A DNA stretch of 64,000 bases from Chroococcidiopsis sp. TS-821 (GCF_002939305.1 NZ_MVDI01000004.1:1-64000), one strand, 5' to 3'. Counted from the first letter of the stretch, positions 43,545-54,050 are shown. Numbers and translations are program-made. The notes: generated by a model from the sequence alone, not told the origin.

Positions 43545-44903
43545 ATGACCACCTTTAACCGCCGCTACCACATTACTACTTTTGGCTGCCAGATGAACAA
43601 AGCCGACTCGGAACGCATGGCTGGTATTTTAGAAGACATGGGCTTTGAGTGGTCAGAAGATCCCAATCAAGCAGACTTAGTTCTTTACAATACTTGTACG
43701 ATTCGAGATAACGCCGAGCAGAAGGTGTATTCTTACCTTGGCAAACAAGCAAAGCGCAAACACGAACAACCTGAATTAACCTTAGTCGTTGCTGGCTGCG
43801 TTGCGCAACAAGAAGGCGAGTCACTACTCAGAAGAGTTCCTGAACTCGATCTTGTTATGGGGCCCCAACACGCTAACCGCTTACGCGACTTACTAGAGCA
43901 AGTTTTTGCGGGAAATCAGGTAGTTGCTACTGAACCAATTCAAATCGTTGAAGATATTACGAAACCGCGCCGTGACAGTACAGTGACTGCTTGGGTTAAT
44001 GTGATTTATGGTTGTAATGAACGCTGTACCTATTGTGTTGTTCCGAATGTACGCGGTGTAGAACAGTCGCGGACACCCGAAGCAATTCGCGCGGAAATGG
44101 TAGAACTAGGTCAGCAAGGTTTTAAAGAAGTCACGTTGCTAGGGCAAAACATTGACGCTTACGGACGCGATTTACCAGGAACGACACCAGAAGGACGCCA
44201 CTTACACACGTTAACCGACTTGTTGTATTACGTGCATGATGTGCCAGGAATTGAACGTTTGCGGTTTGCAACGAGTCATCCGCGTTATTTTACAGAACGT
44301 TTGATTCGTGCGTGTGCACAGTTACCTAAGGTGTGCGAACACTTTCACATTCCTTTTCAATCAGGCGATAACGAAATTCTCAAACGAATGTCACGCGGCT
44401 ACACGCAAGAGAAATATCGGCGGATTATTGAGACAATTCGGCGATATATGCCCGATGCCTCGATTAGTGCAGATGCCATTGTTGGTTTTCCTGGAGAAAC
44501 GGAAGCACAGTTTGAAAATACGCTCAAACTTGTCGCGGATATTGGTTTTGACCACTTGAATACTGCTGCTTATTCGCCGCGCCCAGGTACGCCAGCTGCT
44601 GTGTGGGACAATCAAATCAGTGAAGAAGTCAAAAGCGATCGCCTTCAACGGCTCAATCACCTCGTTGCGATTAAAGCAGCCGAGCGTTCTCAGCGCTATC
44701 TTGGTCGCATTGAAGAAGTGCTAGTTGAAGACCAGAACCCCAAAGATCCAACGCAAGTTATGGGGCGCACGCGTGGCAATCGCCTAACGTTCTTTCCTGG
44801 TAATATTGCGGAACTTAAAGGTAAGCTAGTACAAGTAAAAATTACCGAAATCCGCGCTTTTAGCTTAACGGGTGAGGTTGTTCGGCAACCAGTCACAATT
44901 TAA
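43545..44903 (+). CDS. miaB: tRNA-2-methylthio-N6-isopentenyladenosine synthase
   Basis: The 452-aa protein begins with the UPF0004 domain [22 protein letters not shown] with three Fe-S cysteines. The radical-SAM centre [35 protein letters not shown] and [15 protein letters not shown] follow. A C-terminal TRAM domain (about residues 385-450, [28 protein letters not shown]) binds tRNA. MiaB adds a methylthio group at A37 of UNN-reading tRNAs. It is upstream of ddl, an arrangement common in cyanobacteria. Confidence 0.97.
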   Translation: MTTFNRRYHITTFGCQMNKADSERMAGILEDMGFEWSEDPNQADLVLYNTCTIRDNAEQKVYSYLGKQAKRKHEQPELTLVVAGCVAQQEGESLLRRVPELDLVMGPQHANRLRDLLEQVFAGNQVVATEPIQIVEDITKPRRDSTVTAWVNVIYGCNERCTYCVVPNVRGVEQSRTPEAIRAEMVELGQQGFKEVTLLGQNIDAYGRDLPGTTPEGRHLHTLTDLLYYVHDVPGIERLRFATSHPRYFTERLIRACAQLPKVCEHFHIPFQSGDNEILKRMSRGYTQEKYRRIIETIRRYMPDASISADAIVGFPGETEAQFENTLKLVADIGFDHLNTAAYSPRPGTPAAVWDNQISEEVKSDRLQRLNHLVAIKAAERSQRYLGRIEEVLVEDQNPKDPTQVMGRTRGNRLTFFPGNIAELKGKLVQVKITEIRAFSLTGEVVRQPVTI

Positions 44904-44911
44904 CTTAGCAG

Positions 44912-45006
44912 AGGTTATAGGTAACAGGTAATAGGAAAGCTAGTTAGCACTAGCACTTAGTAATAGAAGCAAGCTAATGACCAGTTACCAGTTACCAATT
45001 ACCAAC
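44912..45006 (+). repeat. Fold-back heptanucleotide repeat between miaB and the zinc-ribbon gene
   Basis: The left arm GTTATAGGTAACAGGTAATA and the right arm CCAGTTA, CCAGTTA, CCAATTA, CCAAC (exact 7-base period) can pair across a ~40-base loop. It sits immediately before the next gene. Confidence 0.65.
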
Positions 45007-45032
45007 TTTGAAAAGTCGCAAGGTATTGCAGT

Positions 45033-45335
45033 ATGAAAATTCGTTTTCACCAAGAACCTACACGAGGACGGCAAAATAAGTGCTTAGTTTGTGGCTGCCT
45101 TTACCATCTCAAAACAGCAAGAGCATCAGTATATAGCAACCAAGGAATTGAATACGGCGATATTTGCCCTGATTGCTTAGCACTAGGCGCGCAAGGCATT
45201 AAGGCGCGTCTACAAGCAAATATTCAACGTTTGCGCGAATTTGCCGACGAACTCGAAGCGCTTTCACAGGAATCTGTGCAATTACCTGGATTAGAAGCCG
45301 AATTTAGTGTCTATCGCAATCGCATGACCTCCTAA
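45033..45335 (+). CDS. Small zinc-ribbon-like protein (100 aa)
   Basis: The protein has two cysteine pairs, CLVCGCLYH (about residues 18-26) and CPDCLALGAQG (about 46-56), spaced like a zinc ribbon. A long charged helix (about 57-85, IKARLQANIQRLREFADELEALSQES) follows. It could bind nucleic acid or a protein partner. I do not recognise a named family. ATG 45033 has AAGG upstream. It lies between miaB and ddl on the same strand, close to repeat DNA. Confidence 0.75.
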   Translation: MKIRFHQEPTRGRQNKCLVCGCLYHLKTARASVYSNQGIEYGDICPDCLALGAQGIKARLQANIQRLREFADELEALSQESVQLPGLEAEFSVYRNRMTS

Positions 45336-45458
45336 TCGAATCTTCAATTGATGAGTGCATGATTGAAGAACTTTTAACTCAAAACTCGAAACTCCTGAAT
45401 CGCCCCTCCCCTATGGTACGCTATTGCCCAATGAGGAGCACCGTAAGGGGAAGAGTGG

Positions 45459-46571
45459 ATGAAAAAATTGCGCGTAGGATTGCTATTTGGGGGTCGTTCA
45501 GGAGAACATGAAGTGTCGATTAGTTCGGCACGCGCGATCGCGCAAGCAATTGTATCAGATCCCAATCGACAAAAATACGAACTTTTGCCGTTTTATATTC
45601 AAAAGGATGGGTGCTGGCTTTTTGGAGAGCACGCGCAGCAGGTTCTTGCATCTGGTACTCCTCTCCAAATCAATGAACCAAAGGCACACTTATCAATTGA
45701 TAACCAAACATCGCTTCCTATTCCGGCATCTCCTTATTTACCTGTTTGCTCTTCTTCATCTTCATCACAAGTTACTGATGTAGATGTCTGGTTTCCAATG
45801 CTTCACGGTCCAAATGGAGAAGATGGCACAATACAAGGGCTGTTGCAATTAATGCAGGTGCCTTACGTAGGCTCTGGAGTATTAGGCTCGGCTATGGGTA
45901 TGGATAAAATCGCGATGAAAATGGCCTTTGCCCAAGCTGGATTGCCGCAAGTCAAGTATATGCCAATTAATCGCGCTCAGGTGTGGTCAAATCCTTGTGT
46001 TTTTCCCAAATTGTGCGACCAAATCGAAGCAACGCTTGGTTATCCGTGTTTTGTGAAACCGGCGAATTTAGGCTCTTCGGTCGGTATTGCAAAAGTGCGA
46101 TCGCGCGGTGAACTAGAAGCAGCCCTTGATAACGCGGCTAGCTACGATCGGCGGATAATTGTCGAAGCAGGTGTCGTTGCCCGGGAACTAGAATGTGCGG
46201 TGTTGGGAAACGACCATCCTAAAGCGTCAGTTGTCGGAGAAATTACTTTTGAAAGCGATTTCTATGACTATGAAACAAAATATACTGCAGGTAGAGCCAA
46301 ATTATTAATTCCTGCACCTGTACCCGAATCTGTTGCTGCGGCAATTCAAGAAATGTCATTACAAGCTTTTGCTGCAGTTGATGCGGCAGGCTTAGCACGA
46401 GTCGATTTCTTCTACATTGAAGCCACAGGAGAAGTTTTGATTAACGAGATCAACACGCTACCAGGCTTTACAGCAACAAGTATGTATCCACAAATGTGGG
46501 AAAAAAGTGGCGTGCCCTTCACGGAATTAGTCGATCAACTTATTCAGTTGGCATTAGAACGACATCGTTAA
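45459..46571 (+). CDS. ddl: D-alanine--D-alanine ligase
   Basis: The 370-aa ATP-grasp enzyme starts [29 protein letters not shown]. It has [43 protein letters not shown], the grasp [26 protein letters not shown]-like [19 protein letters not shown] and [18 protein letters not shown] (metal-binding Glu/Asn). It joins two D-Ala residues for peptidoglycan. Length is typical. It follows miaB and the zinc-ribbon gene. Confidence 0.97.
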   Translation: MKKLRVGLLFGGRSGEHEVSISSARAIAQAIVSDPNRQKYELLPFYIQKDGCWLFGEHAQQVLASGTPLQINEPKAHLSIDNQTSLPIPASPYLPVCSSSSSSQVTDVDVWFPMLHGPNGEDGTIQGLLQLMQVPYVGSGVLGSAMGMDKIAMKMAFAQAGLPQVKYMPINRAQVWSNPCVFPKLCDQIEATLGYPCFVKPANLGSSVGIAKVRSRGELEAALDNAASYDRRIIVEAGVVARELECAVLGNDHPKASVVGEITFESDFYDYETKYTAGRAKLLIPAPVPESVAAAIQEMSLQAFAAVDAAGLARVDFFYIEATGEVLINEINTLPGFTATSMYPQMWEKSGVPFTELVDQLIQLALERHR

Positions 46572-46730
46572 AGGTTAGTGGTCAGTAGCTAGTGGTTATT
46601 AGAGTAGGTGAGAGTAAATAGTGAGTAATAATTTCTTCTTCTGCATACTTACTCTAAAAAACCCCGATCGCTGACTTTCCGATCTATTAGATAATGAAAC
46701 AAACAGGGTGTACGCCGCTGGCATTTAGTT
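46572..46730 (+). repeat. Heptad-like repeat tract between ddl and the next gene
   Basis: GGTTAGT, GGTCAGT, AGCTAGT, GGTTATT begin at 46573 and continue in diluted form to about 46620. The rest of the 159-bp gap holds no other feature. Confidence 0.4.
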
Positions 46731-47501
46731 ATGGACGAAAATCAAAGTACACAGCAGTCATCACGACAACGTAGCGCTCTACAGTTGGCCCGTGCCAGAC
46801 GCCGAGGTTCGGCAAAATCATCAACCTTCTTCAATTCGGTACTTGCACTGCTGCGTTCGCCTTGGCTGCTTTGGCCTTTGCTGTGGTTAATTCTATTACT
46901 AGCCGCGACACTGTCTATTTTTAGTTTAACTTTTGCTGGTTTTGTCGATCGCCCAGAATCAACACCACTCGTTGTTCAAGTACCTGAAGCAACCATTATT
47001 AATAGCAATCGCCTGCTTGTATGGATAATTGGTGCGATCGTTATCTGTGCAGCGGGCTATTGGGTTGTCTTCCGACAATTAAAAGGCTCTTCACAGCCAA
47101 TAAGAAAGCGTCAACGCCGTCAACGACGCAGATCGCGTAACCGACAACGGCAAGTGCAAATGTTACAAGCACAACAGCCTTCTACGACTCCTAGTGCAAA
47201 ACCACCTAGTGTCGAACCAAATACATCTATTCCAACTTCCACACCTACATTGCCTGTCACTGAGGTGACAGAACATAGAAGCTCTGAACCACCTGTTGTA
47301 GAGGTCACAGAACCTAACTCCGTATCGGCGAGTCATGGTAGTAGTGAAAACCCAGTCATTACAATTTTGCCTCCGGAAGACGTGCAACCAGTAGATGTCG
47401 AAAAAGTCTCGCTTGCAGAAATGATGGATATTCGCAAGCGTCGCTCGCTGGCTGCGATTTTGGGTAAAACTTATGATGAGGAAACAGAAGACGGAATATA
47501 G
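46731..47501 (+). CDS. Uncharacterised two-helix membrane protein (256 aa)
   Basis: It has a short polar N-terminus, two hydrophobic helices (about residues 43-72, SPWLLWPLLWLILLLAATLSIFSL, and 92-113, LLVWIIGAIVICAAGYWVVF) and a basic stretch (RKRQRRQRRRSRNRQRQ, about 125-142). A long Pro/Thr/Ser/Glu-rich disordered tail follows (about 145-235), ending with EKVSLAEMMDIRKRRSLAAILGKTYDEETED. The basic patch should face the cytosol. The position right after ddl suggests a link to wall synthesis, but the family is not identifiable. In many cyanobacteria ddl is followed by ftsQ; this protein lacks the POTRA-like segment of FtsQ. Confidence 0.65.
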   Translation: MDENQSTQQSSRQRSALQLARARRRGSAKSSTFFNSVLALLRSPWLLWPLLWLILLLAATLSIFSLTFAGFVDRPESTPLVVQVPEATIINSNRLLVWIIGAIVICAAGYWVVFRQLKGSSQPIRKRQRRQRRRSRNRQRQVQMLQAQQPSTTPSAKPPSVEPNTSIPTSTPTLPVTEVTEHRSSEPPVVEVTEPNSVSASHGSSENPVITILPPEDVQPVDVEKVSLAEMMDIRKRRSLAAILGKTYDEETEDGI

Positions 47502-47560
47502 TAGAGGTTAGGGGTCAGGAAGCGGGGTTAGATAGTTGACGAGAGATACTTTATTGTGCA

Positions 47561-48970
47561 TTATTTGTTGAGCAGAAGGAGCGATCGCCAATCGGCAACC
47601 GCTTTTTGATGCCATAGCCAATGCCTCTCTAACTGCTGCGGTTGAAAGTTTACAGGATCTTCTGCTAAAACTTTTTCTCGGAGCTTTACTGCTTCATTGA
47701 TGAGTTTTGCTTGTTCGTTAGGCGGTTGATTCGGCACAAAGTGCTGCAATACTAATGCAAGTCCTGCATATGTCGTAAGCAGTTCTCTGTTATCTTGCGT
47801 TAAGGGCTGTTGATTCGCTAAATACAATGCTTCAAACCACGCTTCATTCGCTTGACTCCAATTGTCTTGTGCATAGTAGGCAAAGCCTAAAGCATTGTAG
47901 TATTTTATGTCAGGCTTTTGTTTGAGCGCAGCTTCCCAATAACGACGCGCTTGTTCTATTTGTGAAGACTGCCATGCCAAACGTCCGCGTAGAAACAAGA
48001 TTCTATCAGAATTAGCAGACCGAGGAACAGCTTTCAGTGCTGTGTCAGCATATTGTAAGGCGTTGCGGTTGAGTAGTTCTTCAACTAAGGCTTGTGCCAG
48101 GCTCAATTCTCCTTGATGAAGTTGAGCGATCGCGATCGCTGTGATTTCTTGGCTACTCGCATTTTGCCAGTTGCGCTTATTTAGCCGATTCCAAGCTGAA
48201 GATGCTAAAGAGCTAGCAATTTGATTTGGTTGCTGATATTCCCACCAGATACTCGCGATCGCAACGGTTGCCATCATGAAACTGCCAATTACAAGTGCGG
48301 TCAAGACATCTGATTTGCCTCGCGGTGGCGGTGTAGATAACCTCGAACTTGGTTCGTTACTTGGGGTTGTAGACGGTGATGCTGCAAGTTGACTCAAGAT
48401 ATTGGCAACAACAGCCGAATCTTCGGCATAGTCGGGATCGCTATCGTCAATTTCTTCAAGTAACGTTTCATTCCACTGTTGTTCTGCCAGCGACTCGCGC
48501 TGTATATCATCGAGAAGTAAAGCCCAATCGTATTGTTCTTGATTCTCAGTTGCGGCTGCACTCCGGCTAACTTTCACTGCGATTTGAGGATCGGTAATTA
48601 AAAAGCGCTCTGCTGTATGGAGAAATTCCCAGGGTAAATCGACCAAGCAACTTGCAGCAATTTCTAAGTGTAATGACAGTACGGCTTGTTTTTGCTGGGC
48701 TAAGTTTTGTGCTACGTGCCAACTTTCTGCAACTTTTCCTGTAAACAATGCAGTATAAAGTTGTTTTCCTAAAAAAACTAAGTTTGCATTTAAGTTATGG
48801 CGATCGCCTAGATGTACAGCCTCTTTAATTTGTTCTGTATAACTTAACCAATGTGCTACATCCCAAGCTCTAACTTCCTTTGCCTGTGGCACTGTGGGCG
48901 GTAATTTTTCAGTGCTTACTTGGTAAGAATTGTCACTACCAGTTACGCAGAGGTGAAATTCTAGCGTCAC
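47561..48970 (-). CDS. CHAT-N-like/TM/TPR protein without a protease domain
   Basis: The start is GTG 48970 with AGGAG upstream (469 aa), not the longer TTG/ATG frame. Residues 1-150 resemble the N-terminal region of CHAT-domain proteins (VTLEFHLCVTGSDNSYQVSTEK...WDVAHWLSYTEQIKEAV..., then LPWEFLHTAERFLITDPQIAVKVSRS). A disordered acidic linker and one membrane helix (about 220-242, VLTALVIGSFMMATVAIASIWW) follow. Four TPR-like units (about 280-440) include YYNALGFAYYAQDNWSQANEAWFEALYLANQQ. No caspase-like catalytic His-Cys motif appears. Probably a membrane scaffold; assignment of the N-terminal domain is inference. Confidence 0.7.
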   Translation of the reverse strand: MTLEFHLCVTGSDNSYQVSTEKLPPTVPQAKEVRAWDVAHWLSYTEQIKEAVHLGDRHNLNANLVFLGKQLYTALFTGKVAESWHVAQNLAQQKQAVLSLHLEIAASCLVDLPWEFLHTAERFLITDPQIAVKVSRSAAATENQEQYDWALLLDDIQRESLAEQQWNETLLEEIDDSDPDYAEDSAVVANILSQLAASPSTTPSNEPSSRLSTPPPRGKSDVLTALVIGSFMMATVAIASIWWEYQQPNQIASSLASSAWNRLNKRNWQNASSQEITAIAIAQLHQGELSLAQALVEELLNRNALQYADTALKAVPRSANSDRILFLRGRLAWQSSQIEQARRYWEAALKQKPDIKYYNALGFAYYAQDNWSQANEAWFEALYLANQQPLTQDNRELLTTYAGLALVLQHFVPNQPPNEQAKLINEAVKLREKVLAEDPVNFQPQQLERHWLWHQKAVADWRSLLLLNK

Positions 48971-49425
48971 AGTTGCTCCTATTGCACGAAAAAAGGAAAA
49001 AAGTTCGCAACACAGGAAAATCTTTGCTGTTGAACTCTGAAACAGCTGTTTTCTATCGCCCATTTGGGGTTAGCAACTTTATTTTCCAGATTTTTCTTCA
49101 CCTATTCCACAGATTTACTTAACTAAATGCAACTATCAATTAAGTAAGCGGGAGGGTTGGTAATTAAAGTAACTGGTCATTGGTAAGAATCTTGATTCCC
49201 TATTACCCATTACCCCTTACCCAACAAATGTTACGTATGATATTTAGTTAATACCCACCCACTTATTCAATTTTAACTAATTACATTAGATGCATTTTTA
49301 TCCACAAAGTTTCTCCAACTATCCGAGTTGTCATATTTGTGTAAGTTGCGCTATAATATATACCCTCTTGATTAATTTTTACCAATCTTTCCAAATCGCA
49401 ACTCATGAAAAAATTAATCTATTCT
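48971..49425. other. 455-bp intergenic region with fold-back repeat
   Basis: The stretch is dominated by a 110-base fold-back heptad element and AT-rich sequence after it. No gene is seen. Both neighbours are on the minus strand, so it contains the promoter of the CHAT-N/TPR gene. Confidence 0.4.
49131..49250 (+). repeat. Dispersed fold-back repeat, copy A
   Basis: TTAAGTAAGCGGGAGGG leads to ACTGGTCATTGGTAAGAAT, then CCTATTA, CCCATTA, CCCCTTA, CCCAACA and TGATATTTAGTTA. The same order of blocks recurs at 54873-55006. Confidence 0.65.
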
Positions 49426-50994
49426 TTAGATTTTATTATTTTCAACTAAATTAGTTAACGTGACGGTAAATATTGTCCAACCTTGAGCGCTTGTTACATT
49501 GATCGTTCCTTGTAAGTGTTCGACAAGTTTTTGTACTAAAGCCAGCCCTAACCCTGTACCGCCTTGTTGCCAGCGATCGCTTTGCGGAATGCGGTAAAAT
49601 TTTTCAAAAATTCGCGGTAATTGCTCCTGGGGAATTTCTGCTTGATTTTCAACGCTGAAAATTGTTTTTACTCTTGATAAATCTGTATTTGATGCAACTT
49701 CTTCGGGCGATCGCGCGTCAATTTGACTAATAGTTAAGACGATCTTTCCACCCGCAGGAGTATATTTGCATGCATTATTTAAAAGTTCTACTAAAATTCG
49801 CTCGACGCTAGCCCGACCAGAAACTAAAGGTGTTAAATTAGGGCTAATATTCACTTGCAGTATTTGTTGACGTTGTTCGCTGCGATGCGCAAATGGCTTA
49901 ATTATTTTTGTTGCCCAATCGTTTAAATGAATAGCTTCAGCAAGTAAAATTGGATAAGTTGCTAACTCAAGGCGTTGTAAATCTAATAAATCATTGATTA
50001 GCTCAGTTTCCCGCGTGCATTCTGCTTGCAAGATTTCTAAGTACCGCCGACTTTTTTCGATATTATTAGATGAAAGTAGTAGCATTTGAATCGCCATTTT
50101 CATATTGGCGATCGGAGTACGTAATTCGTGCGAAACAGTACTTAAAAAATCATCTTTGAGTTGATTAAGTTTTTCTAATTGAGCAACAAGTCTTTCTTGT
50201 TCAATTTGCTTTTGACGAGCTTCTTTTGCTTGCTGGCGTTCTGTAATATCGCGAAATACTAATACCGCACCTGTAATATTGCCTTTGTCGTCGCGGATTG
50301 GTGCTGCACTATCATCAATTGGAATGGCTGTTCCGTTTTTGGTAATTAAAAGTGTTTCTTCGGCGATCCCAACTGTAGTTCCTTGTTTCAAAGCTTGGAT
50401 AATCGGGCTGTCTACTTTTTGCCCAGATACTCCATTTGTGATATTAAAGATTTCTGTTGCGTCTCTACCGTAGGCTTCCTCTTGCGTCCAACCAGTAAGC
50501 GACTCGGCTACAGGATTCATAAAAGTTACTGTTCCGCAAGCATCGCTAGTAATCACAGCATCGCCAATGCTTTTAAGTACTGTGGCTAGCCATCGTTCGC
50601 TTTGTCGCAGCTTTTTTTCGATTTGATGCTTTGTTAGTGTAATTTCAATTGTTGTTTTTAACTCTTTCTCTTTAAAAGGTTTTAAAATATAACCAAATGG
50701 TTCTGTTGTCTTCGCGCGTTCTAATGTGCTGTCATCAGCATTAGCGGTTAGGTAAACTATCGGAATATTCAAATCATCATAAATTAGCCGTGCTGCCTCG
50801 ATTCCATCAAGTTCTCCTTTTAAATGAATATCCATTAAAATGAGGTCAGGGTTCTTTTCTATTGCTTTATTGATTGCTTCCTTTCCCGAACAAACAACAC
50901 CAACCACAGCGTATCCAAACTTAGTTAGCCGATTTTGTATATCTTTGGCAACAAGAAGCTCGTCTTCTACGATTAGGATACTTGCCTTACTCAT
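49426..50994 (-). CDS. Sensor histidine kinase with N-terminal receiver: REC-PAS-HisKA-HATPase
   Basis: The 522-aa protein has a receiver at the N-terminus (about residues 5-120, Asp55 in LILMDIHLKGELDG), a PAS domain (about 135-255, LTGWTQEEAYGRDAT) and a coiled-coil. HisKA carries H in FLSTVSHELRTPIANMKM and HATPase has LVELLNNACKYTPAGG and GTGLGLALVQ. A receiver-first kinase is controlled by an upstream kinase, so it is probably a relay component. The neighbour 34 bases further upstream on the same strand is another sensor kinase, and the two likely form one transcript. Confidence 0.95.
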   Translation of the reverse strand: MSKASILIVEDELLVAKDIQNRLTKFGYAVVGVVCSGKEAINKAIEKNPDLILMDIHLKGELDGIEAARLIYDDLNIPIVYLTANADDSTLERAKTTEPFGYILKPFKEKELKTTIEITLTKHQIEKKLRQSERWLATVLKSIGDAVITSDACGTVTFMNPVAESLTGWTQEEAYGRDATEIFNITNGVSGQKVDSPIIQALKQGTTVGIAEETLLITKNGTAIPIDDSAAPIRDDKGNITGAVLVFRDITERQQAKEARQKQIEQERLVAQLEKLNQLKDDFLSTVSHELRTPIANMKMAIQMLLLSSNNIEKSRRYLEILQAECTRETELINDLLDLQRLELATYPILLAEAIHLNDWATKIIKPFAHRSEQRQQILQVNISPNLTPLVSGRASVERILVELLNNACKYTPAGGKIVLTISQIDARSPEEVASNTDLSRVKTIFSVENQAEIPQEQLPRIFEKFYRIPQSDRWQQGGTGLGLALVQKLVEHLQGTINVTSAQGWTIFTVTLTNLVENNKI

Positions 50995-51028
50995 TAGGAA
51001 TACTTATCAATTTCAAGAGATTTGACGC

Positions 51029-53578
51029 TCAAAACTTAATATTGAACTCTGCACCACTGTCACTATGAATATCTAAACTACCTTCTAATTGTTGCGTTAA
51101 AGCAGAGACAATTTGTAAGCCTAAAGAATCTGTGGTGTTTGGATTCACATGTTTCGGTAATCCTATACCATCATCTTTAATGGTGAGGTGATATCGATCA
51201 TCTAGGGCAGCCAAATTGATATAAATGTTGCCTTTTTTATGATTTGGGAAAGCGTGTTTTAAAGAATTAGAAATTAATTCATTAATAATTAAACCACATG
51301 GAATGGCAATATCTAAACTCAACAAAATACGTTCGATATTCAGATGTAAAATAATTCTTTCCGAAGAAACATCATACGAGCTAAACAGATTAGCGACTAA
51401 ATTTTGAATATAATCTGCAAAATCAATTTTTGCTAAATCGCGTGATTGGTATAATTGTTCGTGAATTAACGCCATTGAAGCTATTCGGTTTTCACCAGTT
51501 TTTAAAATTTCTAGCGTTTGTTGGTCTGTAATGTATCCTGATTGTAAACTAAGTAAACTAGAAATAATTTGTAAATTATTTTTGACACGGTGATGAATTT
51601 CTTTGAGTAAGACTTCTTTTTCAACAAGCGAAGCTTGAATTTGATCGGCGATTTGTTTTTGCTTCGTAATATCGCGGAGAATCCCACTAACGCGGATGAC
51701 TTTACCCGCCATGTCATAACTCACTTTTCCTTGATTAGCCATCCAGCGGATTGAGCCATCAGGATGAACTAAACGAAATTCTGTGCTGTAGAGATGCTTA
51801 CTCTCTGAAGTAGATTGAAGCCGAAGTTCTTGCAGCACGCGATCGCGATCTTCAACGTAGATTAAATTAAAAAACTCAGTTGCCGTATTTATTTTTGTTT
51901 TTGGTGGCAAGCCGATAACACTAGGGGCATTATCAGAGTGACTAATTTCATCGGTTAAAGTATTCCAATCCCACGCTACCATATCAGCCGCACTCAAGGC
52001 AAAGCGCAAGCGTTCTTCACTTTGTCGTAGTGATTCTTCAATGCGTCGGCGCTCGCAAATCTCTGTTTTTAACTCTTCGTTTGCTTTTGCTAGTTGTGCT
52101 GTTCGATTTTTAACTCGCAGTTCTAGTTCATCGTGCGCTTTTTGTAACGCGAGTTCAGCACGATCGCGTTCTTGTTGCGCCTGAGCATTCTTAATAATGA
52201 TTGACAGGTATTGCGTAATAACAATTAATGTACCAATTTCGTGGTTACTCCACTTGCGCGGCTGCGGTGCGTCAAAGCGCAACAAACCAATTAAATGATC
52301 CGAGCATTGTAATGGCACGTCAACAAACGCTTGAACGCCATAGCTACGAAACAAGGCACCGTTTTGCGACGTAAAGCGGAGATCCTGCGCGATGTCTTCT
52401 ACCACAATTGGTACATTCATTTGTATCGCTTGTAGATAGTCTGGCATTGTCTGCAAATCGAATGTAGCTCCCTGAAGTGAGGGTATTCCTGTGGGCTCTA
52501 GCGAATGAATGACAGTCATAGTGCCATTTTGATCGATTATCGAGTAAGCAACGCGGAGCACCGGAAAACATTCACTGATTTGTCGCACAGTGCGTTTAAT
52601 AATCTGCTCTACTGACATACCTAGCATCATTGCGGTTGAGATGCTATTAATCAGTTGCAGTCGAGTTTGACTATCTAATAAAGCCTCTTCAATTTGCTGG
52701 CGTTCAATAATTTCGCTGTACAGCTGCTCATTAGCGTTTTGTAACTCAAAGGTGCGGCTCTGTACTCTAAGTTCTAATTCTTCCTTAGCCTTTTGTAAAA
52801 CGATTTCTGCTTGATGATGCTCGGTAAAATCATGAATAACTTTGGCAAAACCACGCAAGCAACCATTGTCATCGCGTAACGCAGTAATAACGCAACCTGC
52901 CCAAAACCACGTACCGTTACTCCGCAAATGCCAAGTTTGCGCTTCTGCACGCCCAAGTGCGATCGCTTGTTCTATTTCTTGTTGCGGCTTGCCACTACTA
53001 ATATCTTCAGGGGTAAATAAAGAAGAAAAATGCTTACCTAAAATTTCTGCTTCTTTATACCCGAATAAGTGTTCTGCCCCTACATTCCAGCTAACAATGT
53101 GAGCATCAGCATTGAGCATAAATATTGCATACTCGCTAACACTTTCGACGAATAAACGAAAGCGTTCTTCGCTTTGTTGTAAATTTTCTTGATAGCGTAA
53201 AGCTTCTAGTCTTCTTGTTTCTGCTTGTTTTTTTGCAGTACTTAACTCTGCGACGACACACGTAATTGCAGCTCCTTCAAAGATGAATAAGCTTAGCTTT
53301 ATCGCATAACCTACAGTATTAACTACGAAAGAATGAAACGGCGAAATCAAAAAATAATCGGCGCATAAAGCCGCTAAAATTGTCGCAAATATTCCACTTG
53401 ACTTGCCACCGTACCAAGTACTAACGACGATTGCAAAGAAAAACAATAAGAAGGGACTTTCATCATCAATTAGTGGTGCAAGTAACAGTTTGACGAGCAG
53501 GGTAAGGCATATTGTAGCTATAGCTACAGTATAGCGACCCCTTAAAAAATTCTTTTTTCTCCCAAAATAAACAGCCAT
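51029..53578 (-). CDS. Multi-sensor histidine kinase: DUF4118-PAS-GAF-PAS-HisKA_2-HATPase
   Basis: The 849-aa protein starts with a KdpD-type four-helix DUF4118 membrane unit (about residues 15-110, FLLFFFAIVVSTWYGGKSSGIFATILAALCADYFLISPFHSF). A PAS (about 140-260) and a coiled-coil follow, then a GAF-like domain (about 310-450, PVLRVAYSIIDQNG...VEDIAQDLRF), a second PAS (about 515-640) and HisKA_2 (VLLKEIHHRVKNNLQIISSLLSLQSG). The HATPase ends at about residue 849. HisKA_2 kinases often serve light or stress responses. The signal is not known. It lies 34 bases upstream of the REC-first kinase on the same strand. Confidence 0.94.
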   Translation of the reverse strand: MAVYFGRKKNFLRGRYTVAIATICLTLLVKLLLAPLIDDESPFLLFFFAIVVSTWYGGKSSGIFATILAALCADYFLISPFHSFVVNTVGYAIKLSLFIFEGAAITCVVAELSTAKKQAETRRLEALRYQENLQQSEERFRLFVESVSEYAIFMLNADAHIVSWNVGAEHLFGYKEAEILGKHFSSLFTPEDISSGKPQQEIEQAIALGRAEAQTWHLRSNGTWFWAGCVITALRDDNGCLRGFAKVIHDFTEHHQAEIVLQKAKEELELRVQSRTFELQNANEQLYSEIIERQQIEEALLDSQTRLQLINSISTAMMLGMSVEQIIKRTVRQISECFPVLRVAYSIIDQNGTMTVIHSLEPTGIPSLQGATFDLQTMPDYLQAIQMNVPIVVEDIAQDLRFTSQNGALFRSYGVQAFVDVPLQCSDHLIGLLRFDAPQPRKWSNHEIGTLIVITQYLSIIIKNAQAQQERDRAELALQKAHDELELRVKNRTAQLAKANEELKTEICERRRIEESLRQSEERLRFALSAADMVAWDWNTLTDEISHSDNAPSVIGLPPKTKINTATEFFNLIYVEDRDRVLQELRLQSTSESKHLYSTEFRLVHPDGSIRWMANQGKVSYDMAGKVIRVSGILRDITKQKQIADQIQASLVEKEVLLKEIHHRVKNNLQIISSLLSLQSGYITDQQTLEILKTGENRIASMALIHEQLYQSRDLAKIDFADYIQNLVANLFSSYDVSSERIILHLNIERILLSLDIAIPCGLIINELISNSLKHAFPNHKKGNIYINLAALDDRYHLTIKDDGIGLPKHVNPNTTDSLGLQIVSALTQQLEGSLDIHSDSGAEFNIKF

Positions 53579-53955
53579 ACAATTAGCTTTAGTAGCACAA
53601 CTAACAACTTTTGTTAGTAGTACTTAGACGCATTTCTAAATCGACGACATGCTTTAGTCTTTCTCCTAATTTTCGTTCCATAATTCTGATGTTTCCTACA
53701 TGCTTGATTAACCTATAGTTTTTAACAAATATAATTTTCTTCATAAAAATTATTTTATGTTGTTTCATTAAGCATATCTACATGGTTTAATTATTTTGAG
53801 CGTAAATCTTCTGAAGTGATTTCGCACTTTGCAACTATCTTATGCAAGATTTCAGCGTGTTTTCGCTTGCCAAGAGAAAATTTCTGTGTTAATTAGTGTA
53901 CAGGGCATCCGCATGTGGATGGTATAAGTTCTTTCAGATGTGTATCAATACCGCC

Positions 53956-54015
53956 ATTAAGGCAAGGTTTGCGCTTATCCGAAAAAACTGGGCAAACGCA
54001 AACTACTGCCTTAAT
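53956..54015 (+). ncRNA. Long hairpin, possible small RNA or element relic
   Basis: ATTAAGGCA (53956-53964) pairs perfectly with TGCCTTAAT (54007-54015). The next bases, GGTTTGCG and CGCAAAC, extend the stem, leaving a ~24-base loop. It has no T-run on the plus strand and no open frame. It could be a transcript of unknown role or the folded remnant of an inverted-repeat element. Confidence 0.4.
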
Positions 54016-54050
54016 TAACTTTGAGCCCCCGCTCTTTGCTATAGCAACGA

